Assembly (NCBI GenBank): GCA_030141605.1
Contig: JAQGDQ010000530.1
Location: 1-64,000 of the forward strand
Length of the DNA: 64,000 nt
Direction: 5' to 3'
Source: Tubiluchus corallicola
Taxonomy: Eukaryota > Priapulida > Priapulimorpha > Priapulimorphida > Tubiluchidae
A program made the position numbers and the translations under genes. The notes under the pieces were generated by a model. That model had not been told where the DNA came from, did not search any database, and saw nothing but the letters and a program-made list of their open reading frames with translations. Shown piece after piece: positions 24,101 through 39,100 of the stretch. Numbering within the stretch: the first letter of the stretch is position 1; each line of letters begins with the position of its first letter.

Positions 24101-27100
24101 ATAACAATTTATTGAGGTCTAGGCATGGCAATTTATCAAGAGCTAGGCATGACAATTTATCAAGGTCTAGGCATGACAATTTATCAAGGTCTAGGCATAA
24201 CAATTTATTGAGGTCTAGGCATGGCAATTTATCAAGAGCTAGGCATGACAATTTATCAAGGGCTAGGCATGACAATTTATCAAGGGCTTGGCATGACAAT
24301 TTATCAAGGGCTAGGCATGAAAATTTATCAAGGGCTCTGCATATCAATTTATTAAGGGCTAGGTACGACAGTTTATCAAGGTCTAGGCATGACAATTTAT
24401 CAAGGGCTTGGCATGACAATTTATCAAGGGCTTGGCATGACAATTTATCAAGGGCTTGGCATATTGTGAATTAACTTTGAATCTCAAACTGGTTGAAAGT
24501 TTCCACTTTAGTGGTTTCATTAGACAGAAGCTGTTATTAAGTTTTTAATCAGTTGAGTTTGTATAGTATTAAGGTTAAAATGGAAAATGGATAAAAACTA
24601 TGAATATTTTTTATCTAGCCCAGATATGTTAGTCTGGATAATTTCAACATTCTAGATAATTGGGATCTGGATACTTGAGGTCCTACTGAACTGAAAAAAA
24701 AATGTTTGTGAAGAAATAAATTCACCCTACATGCTTTAAAAGTTACAATGTTCAAATGCTTCTTCAAATGTTAATGCAAGAAAGAGCATGATCATAAAAT
24801 TTAATGTATTTCACAGTTAACTGAGAAGTATGCTGCAGAGAAATGTTAAAAGCAAAGACAAACCATTATTTACACATATTACAATGATATTAAATTACTA
24901 AATACCATCTTCCTTCGCAAAGGATGGTGGAAGCTGTGTTTTCGTGGAAAATTAAATTGTCAGATGTTTTTCTTTTTACCGTTCCGATAGATTAATTTTT
25001 TCAGTGCACTTGATCACCACTCTGAAAGGTTCCGCCCAGCACAGACTCCCCCTCTGCCTTCCTAGCTATGCCACTAATGTTAGTGATCATTTTTATTAGA
25101 TAAAACCTTTGTGCTGTCGTTCATTATATTCTCTCCATTTACTAAGTTTGGCGGAAGACAGGAAATTTACTGCATAATTTGCTCTTAATGAAAGTTTGTC
25201 AGTAAAACTCATAAGTTTGATGTCAGGAATACTTTGGTAGGGTGATTTGTGCAGTTTATGTTTGTCTTATTACTACAGTTAAAAGCAAAATTGTACAAAT
25301 TTTAAGAATGCAAGACGTTTGAAAAAAGAAAGTACAATACTTTAAAAACAAAAACGTGTGTTGAAACACAGGCATTAGTAGCTGTTTCCCAAGGGAAATA
25401 CAAACTTCTGAATGTGATATATATGCATTTGTGATGTTAACAAGTCACTGCATCACACGAACAAGTTTTTTACTAGGTTCTATTTGGTATTGCACCTTTT
25501 CATTCACTTTTTTTACAACATGATCACCTGACCAAAACATTTTTCTCAGGTGGGTATCAGGTGTAACATTTTCCAAACACGAGCATAGCTACACTGAAGC
25601 CAACATTTTTAAACAGTATTTAAAGACTAGCAAATGGCTAATTGGTGACAAATGGTTACAAGCTTAGTAAACATTTAATTCTCCATAACATTGTTGTGAA
25701 TGTTATGCATATAGCCAGTGGCGGCTCGTGTATGTGTACAGTGGAACTGCAGCACCCCCTATTTTCACTCAATGTTATTGATAATATTCAATATACTAAG
25801 TCTTTTTCTTTAGTTCTTTCCTTGTACTTGTATGGAACCAGAGCACATGAGGGTAGTACTGTTTGCTTGACAGCCCAGCACAGTGTGTTCACAACTCAAG
25901 TAACATGGTGTGTGGCTGTTGTGCACATGAGGGTAGTACTGTTTGCTTGACAGCCCAGCACAGCGCATTCACAACTCAAGCAACATGGTGTGTGGCTGTT
26001 GTGCACGTGAGGGTAGTCACTGTTTGCTTCACAGCCCAGCACAGAGCGTTCACAGCTCAAGCAACATGGTGTGTGGCTGTTGTGCACGTGAGGGTAGTAC
26101 TGTTTGCTTCACAGCCCAGCACAGTGCATTCACAGCTCAAGCAACATGGTGTGTGGCTGTTGTGCACATGAGGCCATACGAACATGTCTGAGATACGATG
26201 CTGCTCTTTGGGTAGAAGAGTACTGTTGCTCTCGCAGTATGTGTTGAAAGTCGTGTACTGGCATATTCTTGAACTGTGACAATTCAGACTATTCGTAAGC
26301 AAACAATATGTTTTGTTGAGGATTTTACCAAGTTTATGTAAAAATTTTCGTATGTTTGTTTGTTTAAAATTACAATTACAAGTTACTACATGAAAATCAC
26401 ATATGTTTGTTTCGTTTGACACAGTTTTAAAACAATGACCAAACATTTTCTGAAGCAGCAGCCCAGTAATTTTAGCTACGAGCTGCCACTGCATATAATT
26501 TACAGGTTTTATTAACAATGTACCTTTGAGCGGCTTCTTCACTGCTGCTTAAGAAACGCTTGCGGAGAGAAGTCACTTGCTCACGAAGTCGGTCATTATT
26601 GTCCTTCAATGTCTGCATTTCTGCATGTTCAATTCGACGCTCAGCCCTTTCGATGTCCAGTGCTTGCTCAATACTGGCTAACTATTTACAGAAAGAGAAA
26701 TGTAAACTCTTTGCTTTATTTGTAACGGAGACTAGATTATATTGCTGTAATCATTGTTGTGGAAGTCTGCTTTATTTGCAACGGAGACTAGATTATGTTG
26801 CTGTAATCATGGTTGTGGAAGTCTGCTTTATTTGTAATGGAGACTTGATTATGTTGCTGTAATCATGGTTGTGGAAGTCTGCTTTATTTGCAACGGAAAC
26901 TAGATTATGTTGCTGTAATCATTGTTGTGGAAGTCTGCTTTATTTGCAACGGAGACTAGATTATGTTGCTGTAATCATGGTTGTGGAAGTCTGCTTTATT
27001 TGCAACGGAGACTAGATTATGTTGTTGTAATCATGGTTGTGGAAGTCTGCTTTATTTGCAACGGAGACTAGATTATGTTGTTGTAATCATGGTTGCGGAA

Positions 27101-30100
27101 GTCTGCTTTATTTGCAACGGAGACTAGATTATGTTGCTGTAATCATTGTTGTGGAAGTCTGCTTTATTTGCAACGGAGACTAGATTATGTTGCTGTAATC
27201 ATTGTTGTGGAAGTCTGCTTTATTTGCAACGGAGACTAGATTATGTTGCTGTAATCATGGTTGTGGAAGTCTGCTTTATTTGCAACAGAGACTAGATTAT
27301 GTTGCTGTAATCATGGTTGTGGAAGTCTGCTTTATTTGCAACGGAGACTAGATTATGTTGCTGTAATCATGGTTGTGGAAGTCTGCTTTATTTGTAACGG
27401 AGACTAGATTATGTTGCTGTAATCATGGTTGTGGAAGTCTGCTTTATTTGCAACGGAGACTAGATTATGTTGCTGTAATCATGGTTGTGGAAGTCTGCTT
27501 TATTTGCAACGGAGACTAGATTATGTTGCTGTAATCATGGTTGTGGAAGTCTGCTTTATTTGTAACGGAGACTAGATTATGTTGCTGTAATCATGGTTGT
27601 GGAAGTCTGCTTTATTTGCAACGGAGACTAGATTATGTTGCTGTAATCATGGTTGTGGAAGTCTGCTTTATTTGCAATGGAGACTAGATTATGTTGCTGT
27701 AATCATTGTTGTGGAAGTCTGCTTTATTTGCAACGAAGACTAGATTATGTTGTTGTAATCATGGTTGTGGAAGTCTGCTTTATTTGCAACGGAGACTAGA
27801 TTATGTTGCTGTAATCATGGTTGTGGAAGTCTGCTTTATTTGCAACGGAGACTAGATTATGTTGCTGTAATCATTGTTGTGGAAGTCTGCTTTATTTGCA
27901 ACGGAGACTAGATTATGTTGTTGTAATCATGGTTGTGGAAGTCTGCTTTATTTGCAACGGAGACTAGATTATGTTGCTGTAATCATTGTTGGTCTGCTTT
28001 ATTTGCAACGGAGACTAGATTATGTTGTTGTAATCATGGTTGTGGAAGTCTGCTTTATTTGCAACGGAGACTAGATTATGTTGCTGTAATCATTGTTGTG
28101 GAAGTCTGCTTTATTTGCAACGGAGACTAGATTATGTTGCTGTAATCATTGTTGTGGAGTGCTTTATTTGCAACGGAGACTAGTTATGTTGTTGTAATCA
28201 TGGTTGTGGAAGTCTGCTTTGTTTCCAACGAGACTAGATTATGTTGTTGTAATCATGGTTGTGGAAGTCTGCTTTATTTGCAACGGAGACTAGATTATGT
28301 TGCTGTAATCATTGTTGTGGAAGTCAGCTTTATTTGCAACGGAGACTAGATTATGTTGTTGTAATCATGGTTGTGGAAGTCTGCTTTGTTTCCAACGGAG
28401 ACTAGATTATGTTGTTGTAATCATTGTTGTGGAAGTCTGCTTTATTTGCAACGGAGACTAGATTATGTTGCTGTAATCATTGTTGTGGAAGTCTGCTTTA
28501 TTTGCAACGGAGACTAGATTATGTTGCTGTAATCATGGTTGTGGAAGTCTGCTTTATTTGCAACGGAGACTAGATTATGTTGCTGTAATCATTGTTGTGG
28601 AAGTCTGCTTTATTTGCAACGGAGACTAGATTATGTTGTTGTAATCATGGTTGTGGAAGTCTGCTTTGTTTCCAACGGAGACTAGATTATGTTGTTGTAA
28701 TCATGGTTGTGGAAGTCTGCTTTATTTGCAACGGAGACTAGATTATGTTGCTGTAATCATTGTTGTGGAAGTCTGCTTTATTTGCAACGGAGACTAGATT
28801 ATGTTGTTGTAATCATGGTTGTGTAAGTCTGCTTTATTTGCAACGGAGACTAGATTATGTTGCTGTAATCATTGTTGTGGAAGTCTGCTTTATTTGCAAC
28901 GGAGACTAGATTATGTTGTTGTAATCATGGTTGTGGAAGTCTGCTTTATTTGCAACGGAGACTAGATTATGTTGCTGTAATCATTGTTGTGGAAGTCTGC
29001 TTTATTTGCAACGGAGACTAGATTATGTTGCTGTAATCATTGTTGTGGAAGTCTGCTTTATTTGCAACGGAGACTAGATTATGTTGTTGTAATCATGGTT
29101 GTGGAAGTCTGCTTTGTTTCCAACGGAGACTAGATTATGTTGTTGTAATCATGGTTGTGGAAGTCTGCTTTATTTGCAACGGAGACTAGATTATGTTGCT
29201 GTAATCATTGTTGTGGAAGTCAGCTTTATTTGCAACGGAGACTAGATTATGTTGTTGTAATCATGGTTGTGGAAGTCTGCTTTGTTTCCAACGGAGACTA
29301 GATTATGTTGTTGTAATCATTGTTGTGGAAGTCTGCTTTATTTGCAATGGAGACTAGATTATGTTGCTGTAATCATTGTTGTGGAAGTCTGCTTTATTTG
29401 CAACGGAGACTAGTTTATGTTGCTGTAATCATTGTTGTGGAAATCGAACAGAATTGGTTGATCAATTCACACAATGTGAGAGTTTCCAAGTAATCTAAAC
29501 AACTGGGAATAATGGGAAAAACTGGAGTTTTTTATGTTTTCATGGCTGCAAGTGGCACACAGGTACAAAATGTATGACTAGTGACATACAGGATAAAAAT
29601 AATCACCACCCATTATATCACAGGACTATCTCAGGGTTCTCGCGTATCTAAAATATTTGCAAAACAAATTCTCATTGCACAAGGTTTGGCTCCATTTGTC
29701 AACACTAGCAATAATAAGAAAGCCGTCTTTGTTATCAGAAATTGCTCCATAGACGATCAGCCAAAACTTTTTGGATAAATCCCATTATCTTTTATAGTAA
29801 AATTTTGTAGTCACTTAGGCAAAGTGAAAGATCTACAATTACAATTTTGCATTTGTCTGATACATCATGTTGTACAAAATCATTTCATTTCTCTTTTTAG
29901 CATTACTGACTCCCTTGTGAATTTGGGTGGTATTGATGTTGATTCTATCTATCACTTTTTTTTATTTTATGCTGCCTGAATATGACGCAGGATTAATCTG
30001 ACACACTTTGGCTCTCCAGGGTGAATCAAATTCTGATAATAAAGATGATTATCGTAATAACGCTAGTGTTGACGTTTTTCAATTCTCTTTCATTTTAGTT

Positions 30101-33100
30101 TTGAAAAGATGTGAAAAAATCCAAAGAAAAACCATTTTTCTCTAATATCTGTTTACCAACCGTCAAAATCAGAACTTTTTTGTGCACTTCGTATCGTGAG
30201 GTTCAACTTGTATTACATTTATTACTATGATATTTATCTCAACTGTACTAACCTGTCTTTGCAATGTGGTGGCATTACTGCTCTCACTATTCAAATGTGA
30301 TAGTGATGTGTCAATCTGTCTCTGTATTTCATTCTTCAAATCTTGCATCAGTAACGTGACCTCTGACCTGAAAACCAACAATCATCTACATCGTAAACAG
30401 TCTGTCACAATGACAAAATGAACAAACAAAATTCTAGGAGAATGGCATAATTTTTCCATCAGGAAGGCAAAATTAAGAAGCACTTTTTGTAAACGAAAAA
30501 CAAAAAAGGTAACTGCGTCATTTATCAAAGTTTCGTTCTTATAGTGATCTTAATGGAAAACCGGACCCAAGCTTAAACTATAGTTCAAAGTAATCTATTC
30601 TATAAAATATTGAAAGGGAAAGTACTTTTTTTCAAGAATGATTTACAAGAAAAAATATTACCACAGAAATGTAATTTTGCATTCTTGTGGCTATTTTTTC
30701 GCTGGTAGGAAACACGATGCACATAAAAACAGGTTCTGTACATCTCAGTTCAAAGCTGTTCAGTTGTGATGTACTGCATACGTTCGAGAGTTCACGCGTG
30801 AGCACAAATGTAAACTTAAAATTTGCCGAGGTTTTGTATATCACACTAAATGTTTTACAGTAGCACTGTACTTCAATTTTTCCTTTCGCAAACACGTGCA
30901 AGACGCTCGTGGAATGTTTGGGCTGTTGAAAATATGTTCAGTTGTGAAGTCATCATAACTAGGGCTTGTCTGCTGTCAACTAAGTTTTTAATCTATTACT
31001 TAATTATCAGAAACACTTTGGCATTATTATATGAGTTAAAATGTAAGCATTTTAGCATATTTCAAAATGGGGAGTGATGTGAAAAATCATACTATTTTCC
31101 ATTATAAAAGTATTAGTAAATTTTTTCTAGAGTATGGCACAATGCAAGCCGGAATCTTAATGGCATCTCAAAATGTCAGGTTGACTAACCTGCTGGGCAC
31201 AGATACCTCCGCTGGTTTCTGCTCTGTGTATACTGTTGTCAGTTTCACTAATTCAGCCTCCAATTCCTGAATTCTGAAAAAAATTATTATTAACCCTTAA
31301 CTGACTATGGAATTTTTATATTAAGATAAAGGTCAAACGGGGTAACAAATTACTCCATGAAAGTTTTCCTTAATATGTGTTACTAACTGGATAGAATCAC
31401 TCGTAATCGAGGTACTTAGTTAGTACAAAATGGCATAGATAGTTTGTTAGTATATAAGTTGGCATAAATCTATGACGACACAAAGAACAAAATGAGGTGG
31501 TCCCCCACAATTACAGTATATTGTTTATGTCTAGTTTATTAAGTCTTGTGGCAATACTTTGAACAGATTAATGATGTTCACTCTTTAATTCTAAGACATC
31601 CACTTCGTCTTCACTTGCTGAAACTTCTAAGATTTTCATCGCATTCAAGCTTAGCCACCTATACATATTATCTCGCCATATTACTAGATGAAGAATTTTC
31701 ACAAATATGAAATTTCCTCAGCAGATCGTTAGAAAAATCCCTTTACAGAACTGCAGGATATAATCGGAGGTTTACACATAAAATATTCAGAAACATCTTC
31801 ACTCTCTCTCTATCCCTCATTTACTCCCTTCTCTTTTCATCATTCACTTTCACACTCTCTTTTGTTCTATCCCTTTCTCCGTCTCTTTCATTTTAATTAT
31901 TTTGCAAAAGCTTTGTCTCTCTAATTACTGTCCTGCTTACAATCAAATCATTCTATATCACCTACTTCGACACTGCAATGAAGTTGGCATTATGCCGAGG
32001 TGGATTAATATTTACATGTCTAAGCTATTTTGTTCCGCTAAAGGTCTGGGCACTAAGGAGCAGTTGGCTTTGTAAATGAGGGCATTATAACAGTTTTGTC
32101 ATTATAGTTTCAATAATATTCTGGGAATATCATTATCGTATCAAATTTGGCACGTAACGTTGCTTAACGCTTACCTTTACAAAACTGCATCACTTATTTT
32201 CTATTTATTTACACCAATTATGCAAAGAAGTGGATAAGAAGAATTATTTAAAATTATAAGCTCATCAGATGGTAAATCATTTTCTTGTACTTTCGTCTGG
32301 CAATAACATCTATCTTCATTCTGAATCATACTGACAAAGTATAGCGACTTTGATACTGATGCGTGGATAAAAAATACACTACTGCATTTTTAGTGTCAGT
32401 TCCTCAGTCATGTGCAGCTCAAATAGACAAATATTTTTATATCAGTAATATATTTAATTGTTGCAGCTTACTTAATAATAAATCATGATGACAATCATAC
32501 TTATATTTCATAACTAGCAACCATTTATGTATACAACACTGAACACACTTAATAATTTTTATTATTAATGGTACTTTTGTTATTGCATACATAGTCTAAC
32601 TTCAGTACCTTTTTATCGGTTGAAATAATTTATCGTATCATATCATCTAGAAAGTAGTTTATCGTTTTCGTATCGTTACAAAAAAGAATTGCATTGTATC
32701 ATTATCAATTGAAAATTTGTAATGTTTAACATCCCTACAATCCGGCACAACATTCATGTATCTGGCATCAAACCCTTAAAACAAGAGAATCGTTTAAATA
32801 CCTTGTGATAAGAGTGTTCTGCAAATTCTTCTCTAACCTCACAGCTTCATCAGCGCATCGTTGCTGAGTCTGTACATCTCTGAGCAGATTCTCCAAATCA
32901 AGCTGCTCTTCCTGCAAGCGACTGTTCTCCGTATTTTTCATCGCCAATGTCTCACGGACACGCTCCAGTTCCACACTCAACTTCTGAGCTTGAGATGCTA
33001 ACTTAGAACGTTCACGTTCAAGCTGTTCACTAAAAAAGAAAAAATGTATCTCACAAAAAACTGTACTAAATTTAACTGCAGTTTGTGGTGAGTTCTCAAT

Positions 33101-36100
33101 CTAGGAATTTTGTATCTATACAAGTGGTAATCACTACGGCTTGTTTTTTTATACAGAACCTGAAGTTATAGGTATCAAGCTTGACGCTGCTTGAAATCTG
33201 TAGTTAAGCAAACTCCATGAAAGATGGCTGTTCCCATCATCCCAAATGCCTATTATCAATATATTATATTAAATGAAGTTAGCCTTGAAGAAAACAATTA
33301 AATGCAGTCACTGTGTGAGTTCCGCACATTTGTTTTGATTTGCCTTCGTTTGGTAATGCACTTATTCCCGTTTCGATTTCTTATTTCACACGCACTAATC
33401 CCAACGTTTTTCAACCGATTTGACAATCTTGTTGTTTCGGTTTTTGCGTGTCTGCATGTGTACTCAGTACAGAGATAAAATGCAAATGGCAATCTGCTCT
33501 GAAGTATTTTCTGTTTAAGCTGATAATTTCGCTATAATTTCTGTTTCTTTGCTCTCTATAACCGCTAATCGGTTTTGTCGATGTGAAGATAATCTACTGT
33601 TTTAAATCTACTTATAATGAATCTGTCAACCAGTGACTTGTTGTGTTGTAAACAATTTCTTGCACTTGTGTCATCTTTCATACACTGTTTCTAACACGTG
33701 TACGAAAATGCTCCTTTACTTTACTTCTAAGCTGTTTCTACAATCTGCGAAACACGTGTATGAAAATACTCTTATACTTTACTTCTAAGTTGTTTCTACA
33801 ATCTAGCGAAACACGTGTATGAAAATACTCCTATACTTTACTTCTAAGTTGTTTCTACAATCTGTAGTGAAACACGTGTATGAAAATACTCCTATACTTT
33901 ACTTCTAAGTTGTTTCTACAATCTGAGTGAAACACGTGTATGAAAATACTCCTATACTTTACTTCTAAGTTGTTTCTACAATCTGCGAAACATGTGTATG
34001 AAAATACTCCTATACTTTACTTCTAAGTTGTTTCTACAATCAGCTAAACACGTGTATGAAAATACTCCTATACTTTACTTCTAAGTTGTTTCTACAATCT
34101 GCGAAACACGTGTATGAAAATACTCCTATACTTTACTTCTAAGTTGTTTCTACAATCTGCGAAACACGTGTATGAAAATACTCCTATACTTTACTTCTAA
34201 GTTGTTTCTACAATCTGCGAAACACGTGTATGAAAATACTCCTATACTTTACTTCTAAGTTGTTTCTACAATCTGCGAAACACGTGTATGAAAATACTCC
34301 TATACTTTACTTCTAAGTTGTTTCTACAATCTGCGAAACACGTGTATGAAAATCCTCCTATACTTTACTTCTAAGTTGTTTCTACAACTCTGCGAAACAC
34401 GTGTTTGAAAATACTCCTATACTTTACTTCTAAGTTGTTTCCACAATCTGCAAAACATGTGTATGAAATACTCCTATACTTTACTTCCAAGTTGTTTCTA
34501 CAATCTGCGAAACACGTGTATGAAAATACACCTATACTTTACTTCTAAGTTGTTTCTACAATCTGCTAAACACGTGTATGAAAATACTCCTATACTTTAC
34601 TTCTAAGTTGTTTCTACAATCTGCGAAACACGTGTATGAAAATACTCCTATACTTTACTTCTAAGTTGTTTCTACAATCTGCGAAACACGTGTATAAAAA
34701 TACTCCTATACTTTACTTCTAAGCTGTTTCTACAATCTGCTAAACAAGTGTATGAAAATACTCCTATACTTTACTTCTAAGTTGTTTCTACAACTCTGCG
34801 AAACACGTGTATGAAAATACTCCTATACTTTACTTCTAAGTTGTTTCCACAATCTGCAAAACATGTGTATGAAAATACTCCTATATTTTACTTGTAAGTT
34901 GTTTCTACAATCAGCTAAACACGTGTATGAAAATACTCCTATACTTTACTTGTAAGTTGTTTCTACAATCAGCTAAACACGTGTATGAAAATACTCCTAT
35001 ACTTTACTTCTAAGTTGTTTCTACAATCTGCGAAACACGTGTATGAAAATACTCCTATACTTTACTTCTAAGTTGTTTCTACAATCTGCTAAACATGTGT
35101 ATGAAAATACTCCTATACTTTACTTCTAAGTTGTTTCTACAATCTGCTAAACACGTGTATGAAAATACTCCTATACTTTACTTCTAAGTTGTTTCCACAA
35201 TCTGCAAAACACGTGTATGAAAATACTCCTATACTTTACTTCTAAGTTGTTTCTACAATCTGCAAAACACGTGTATGAAAATACTCCTATACTTTATTTC
35301 CAAGTTGTTTCTACAATCTGCAAAACGTGTATGAAAATACTCCTATACTTTACTTCTAAGTTGTTTCTACAATCTGCTAAACACGTGTATGAAAATACTC
35401 TTATACTTTACTTCTAAGTTGTTTCTACAATCTGCAAAACACGTGTATGAAAATATTCCTATACTTTACTTGTAAGTTGTTTCTACAATCTGCGAAACAC
35501 GTGTACGAAATACTCCTATACTTTACTTCTAAGTTGTTTCTACAATCTGCTAAACACGTGTATGAAAATACTCCTATACTTTACTTCTAAGTTGTTTCTA
35601 CAATCTGCGAAACACGTGTATGAAAATACTCCTATACTTTACTTCTAAGTTGTTTCTACAATCTGCGAAACACGTGTATGAAAATACTCCTATACTTTAC
35701 TTCTAAGTTGTTTCCACAATCAGCTACTCTTTTGCTTCTTAGACGCCTTGCAAATGAGCAGTAATTATTCAAAACCTATCAGCAGTAAAATTCTATTTTG
35801 AAAAATTTATACTTATTTGCCAAAAATAGACAGTTGTATGAAAACATGTTTATTTTTGGCTCAAACAGCATTTTTGTTCATTAATGGTGGTCTTTAATAC
35901 GTGATGCATGCTCTGTAATGCGTATCTACAAGAGTTTGTATTTGAACACATGAAACTCTTTCCATGTGCAACCTAATGCGCAATTGGATGCAATGTGTGA
36001 TGCGTGATCCATATTCACTCGAATGTGATCGTTTTCGTCCGAATACGCTTCACGTAACAAGATACAGACGACAAACCATCATTGCCTATGTAATTGACAG

Positions 36101-39100
36101 AGTTTTCAAGTTTCTGGTGACCATTTTTGCTGATTGGATTTCTGGAAATTTGGTTAGATGAGTTTTGGTCACTTTAAGATGTACACAGAATAATATTTCT
36201 TCTATTTAAATTTTTGAGAGGTAGAAAAAGTGTACTATGTGCCATGCATCTAGTTACAGCTCTTTCACTAAAAGGTGATACATGTCGTATTTTTCTCCCC
36301 CCCCCCCCCACAAAATGTTTTGCACTCAAAACCTGTATTTCCTTTTCCATGTAATAGTACAATAATAAGCTAAAGCCACCACTATAATTATAATCCTGAA
36401 ATTTCGACAGAGGCACGACTTCCAATAATTATTACTTCCAATTTTCACAGTCAGCAATCAAAATGATGAAAAGTGCCATGAGCTTTGTTAATACACACAG
36501 CATTCACGGACACATGGAAAGAGTCAATATGCATCAACGATTAAGCATTACGCAACTTGCGCACATTGATTCGTAGCTTTAGATTTTGGTAAAAGTGCTG
36601 TTACTATAAGTACAGTCTCTTAATTGTTCAAGCAAAAGTAACAGTTCACTTTTACTGATATGCAGTTAGCAAATTTAAATTTCTCTGCTAGCAAAATTTT
36701 AACAGTACAAACCATTTGTTCCGCCATTCAACAGTTGTCTTATTCAGTGCAGTTCGAAGAACTAGCTTCGTAGTTTTGTGTTTTTTTCTCACATTCTCCA
36801 CTTTGGTCTGAAATTCAAAATGTAAAATAAGTAAACACATAATTGCACATTCAGATTAGCAAGTTTTCTTGCCCATTAACTCGCCATGCAACAAGTAAAC
36901 GTGTTCAGACTAGAAAGCAAAACAAACTTGCTGCGAGTTATTCTCCGACAGTAACTCACAAAGCGGTTCACATTGGACAGTCTGCCCTCCAGGGAAAACT
37001 TGTGACAGAAAACCCACTAGTCTGAGCACACTGTAAATAAATAGCAATGTCGCTCTTTTATCAGTAGAAATTTTAGAATTATATAATCACTAAACACTGA
37101 TGATAAAAGATAGTTTTTCCTGCGTTTTGTATCAATAAAACTAGTTTTGAGAATATTCATTAAAACAGCAGCACTTCTTATACCAAAAGTTGTCTATGAA
37201 AGCAGGTTTTTGTTAAGTGACTTTTGAGTTTGCAGCAGCAGCAAAACAGCATTATTGCCTGAAACCCTTTTGCTCAAACTAGAAGTTTAAATGCTTTTAT
37301 GCATCTTTATAAACATAAAACTCCACAAAAATTTAGTGACAATATAATTGTATAATGCATAGTGCAAGTTTGCAGAGTGCAGATTTTCTTGCCAGAAAAG
37401 TAAATTTGCCATCCTGTAACACCACATTATAGACATTTAGAAAAAGACAGTGGGTCTAATCAGAAGTTCTGGAACATCTACTTTTTTCTCTATCTACCTT
37501 TAATCTACATCTACTTTTGTAGTATCTACATGTATTATCATCTAATGTCTTCTGCATCTACATGATTTACACCTACTTTTGCAGCATCTACATGTATTAT
37601 CATCTAATGTCTTCTGCATCTACACGTATCTACATCTACTTTTGCAGCATCTACGTGTATTATCATCTAATGTCTTCTGCATCTACATGATCTACATCTA
37701 CTTTTGCAGCATCTACGTGTATTATCATCTAATGTCTTCTGCATCTACATGATCTACATCTACTTTTGCAGCATCTACATGTATTATCATCTACTGTCTT
37801 CTGCATCTACATGATCTACATCTACTTTTGCAGCATCTACGTGTATTATCATCTAATGTCTTCTGCATCTACATGATCTACATCTACTTTTGTAGTATCT
37901 ACGTGTATTATCATCTACTGTCTTCTGCATCTACATGATCTACATCTACTTTTGCAGCATCTACGTGTATTATCATCTAATATCTTCTGCATCTACATGA
38001 TCTACAGCTACTTTTGCAGCATCTACGTGTATTATCATCTACTTTCTTCAGCATCTACAGGTATCTACATCTACTTTGTTAAAGGAAATTAAAATCTTTG
38101 TAATTCATATGTGCCAAGATTGAGGTCATGTTAATCATATCAGTAAATTAATCAAGCTGCTAATTGTTTTAGCTTAGGTGGCAGTTTCTTTCCATGAGCA
38201 ATTACAATCTATTGTTAGATACTTCTTGTTCCTAAAAATGTTTACATTATTTTTCCATTTTTGCAAACATTAGTAAGAAGATTACCAGGTAATTTTAAAT
38301 TTATTTCTACATATATCATCATAATAATAATTAAAAAACGGCCTTAGAAATTCCGTAGTAAGCAAAACCGCAAAACGGGGATGCCAGAAAGTGGTCTGAC
38401 AGTTTTTCTGTTATAATTATTCCATTAACATTTATTAAAGAGTTGCTGATTTTTTAATCTAGGTTTCTATAATTATGCATAATCTGCTTGGCTGCCAGAA
38501 GGCGCCACATATTTCCATTAATTGGGTGTCATGGTGTCTTACAGTCGGCAGCATTGATAGAAAATATTTTAATTTAAATTATTATCAGCAATTTAATATA
38601 CTCATTTTGGTCGCTGTTGGTTTCGTGTATCATTGTCAGTGTTTCAAAATTTCTTTTGTTTCATTCTTGCATTACTGAGAACGCCTAAAATTTCATTTGT
38701 GACAACGTGCAACAAAGAAATCAAGAAAATGAGCAATTTTACCTGCAGGTATTTACACTGTGTCTGCATGGTTTGCGCATTTGTTTGTTGTTCTCCAATC
38801 GAGTCGTTAAGCTGATCGTGAATGTTCTGCAGATTAGCATTGAGTTCTTTCTCTGTTTCTAACTCTGCTGTCAATGTTATGCACTCTCTCTGCAATTCTT
38901 CCAACTTTAACAAGTTTTCCGCCTGAAATTAAGTCAGTGAGCGATGCCATGTCAGACTCAGAATATAAAGAAGACAAAGTGCCTTTAAATCTCAAAAACT
39001 TTGATTTTTCTAGGAGTTTTCATCCTGCACGGACAGGCTAGATATAATACTGGCTTATAGAACACCAAAAACAGTTATCTAATATGGAAGTAAATAGCCA

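Noticed and set aside
23254-24474. Repetitive proteins from the 24-bp array
   Set aside because: Openness follows from a period divisible by three; both strands are equally open and no start or splice context is shared.
26560-29440. CRISPR-like array
   Set aside because: Units are contiguous tandem copies without unique spacers, in a eukaryotic intron.
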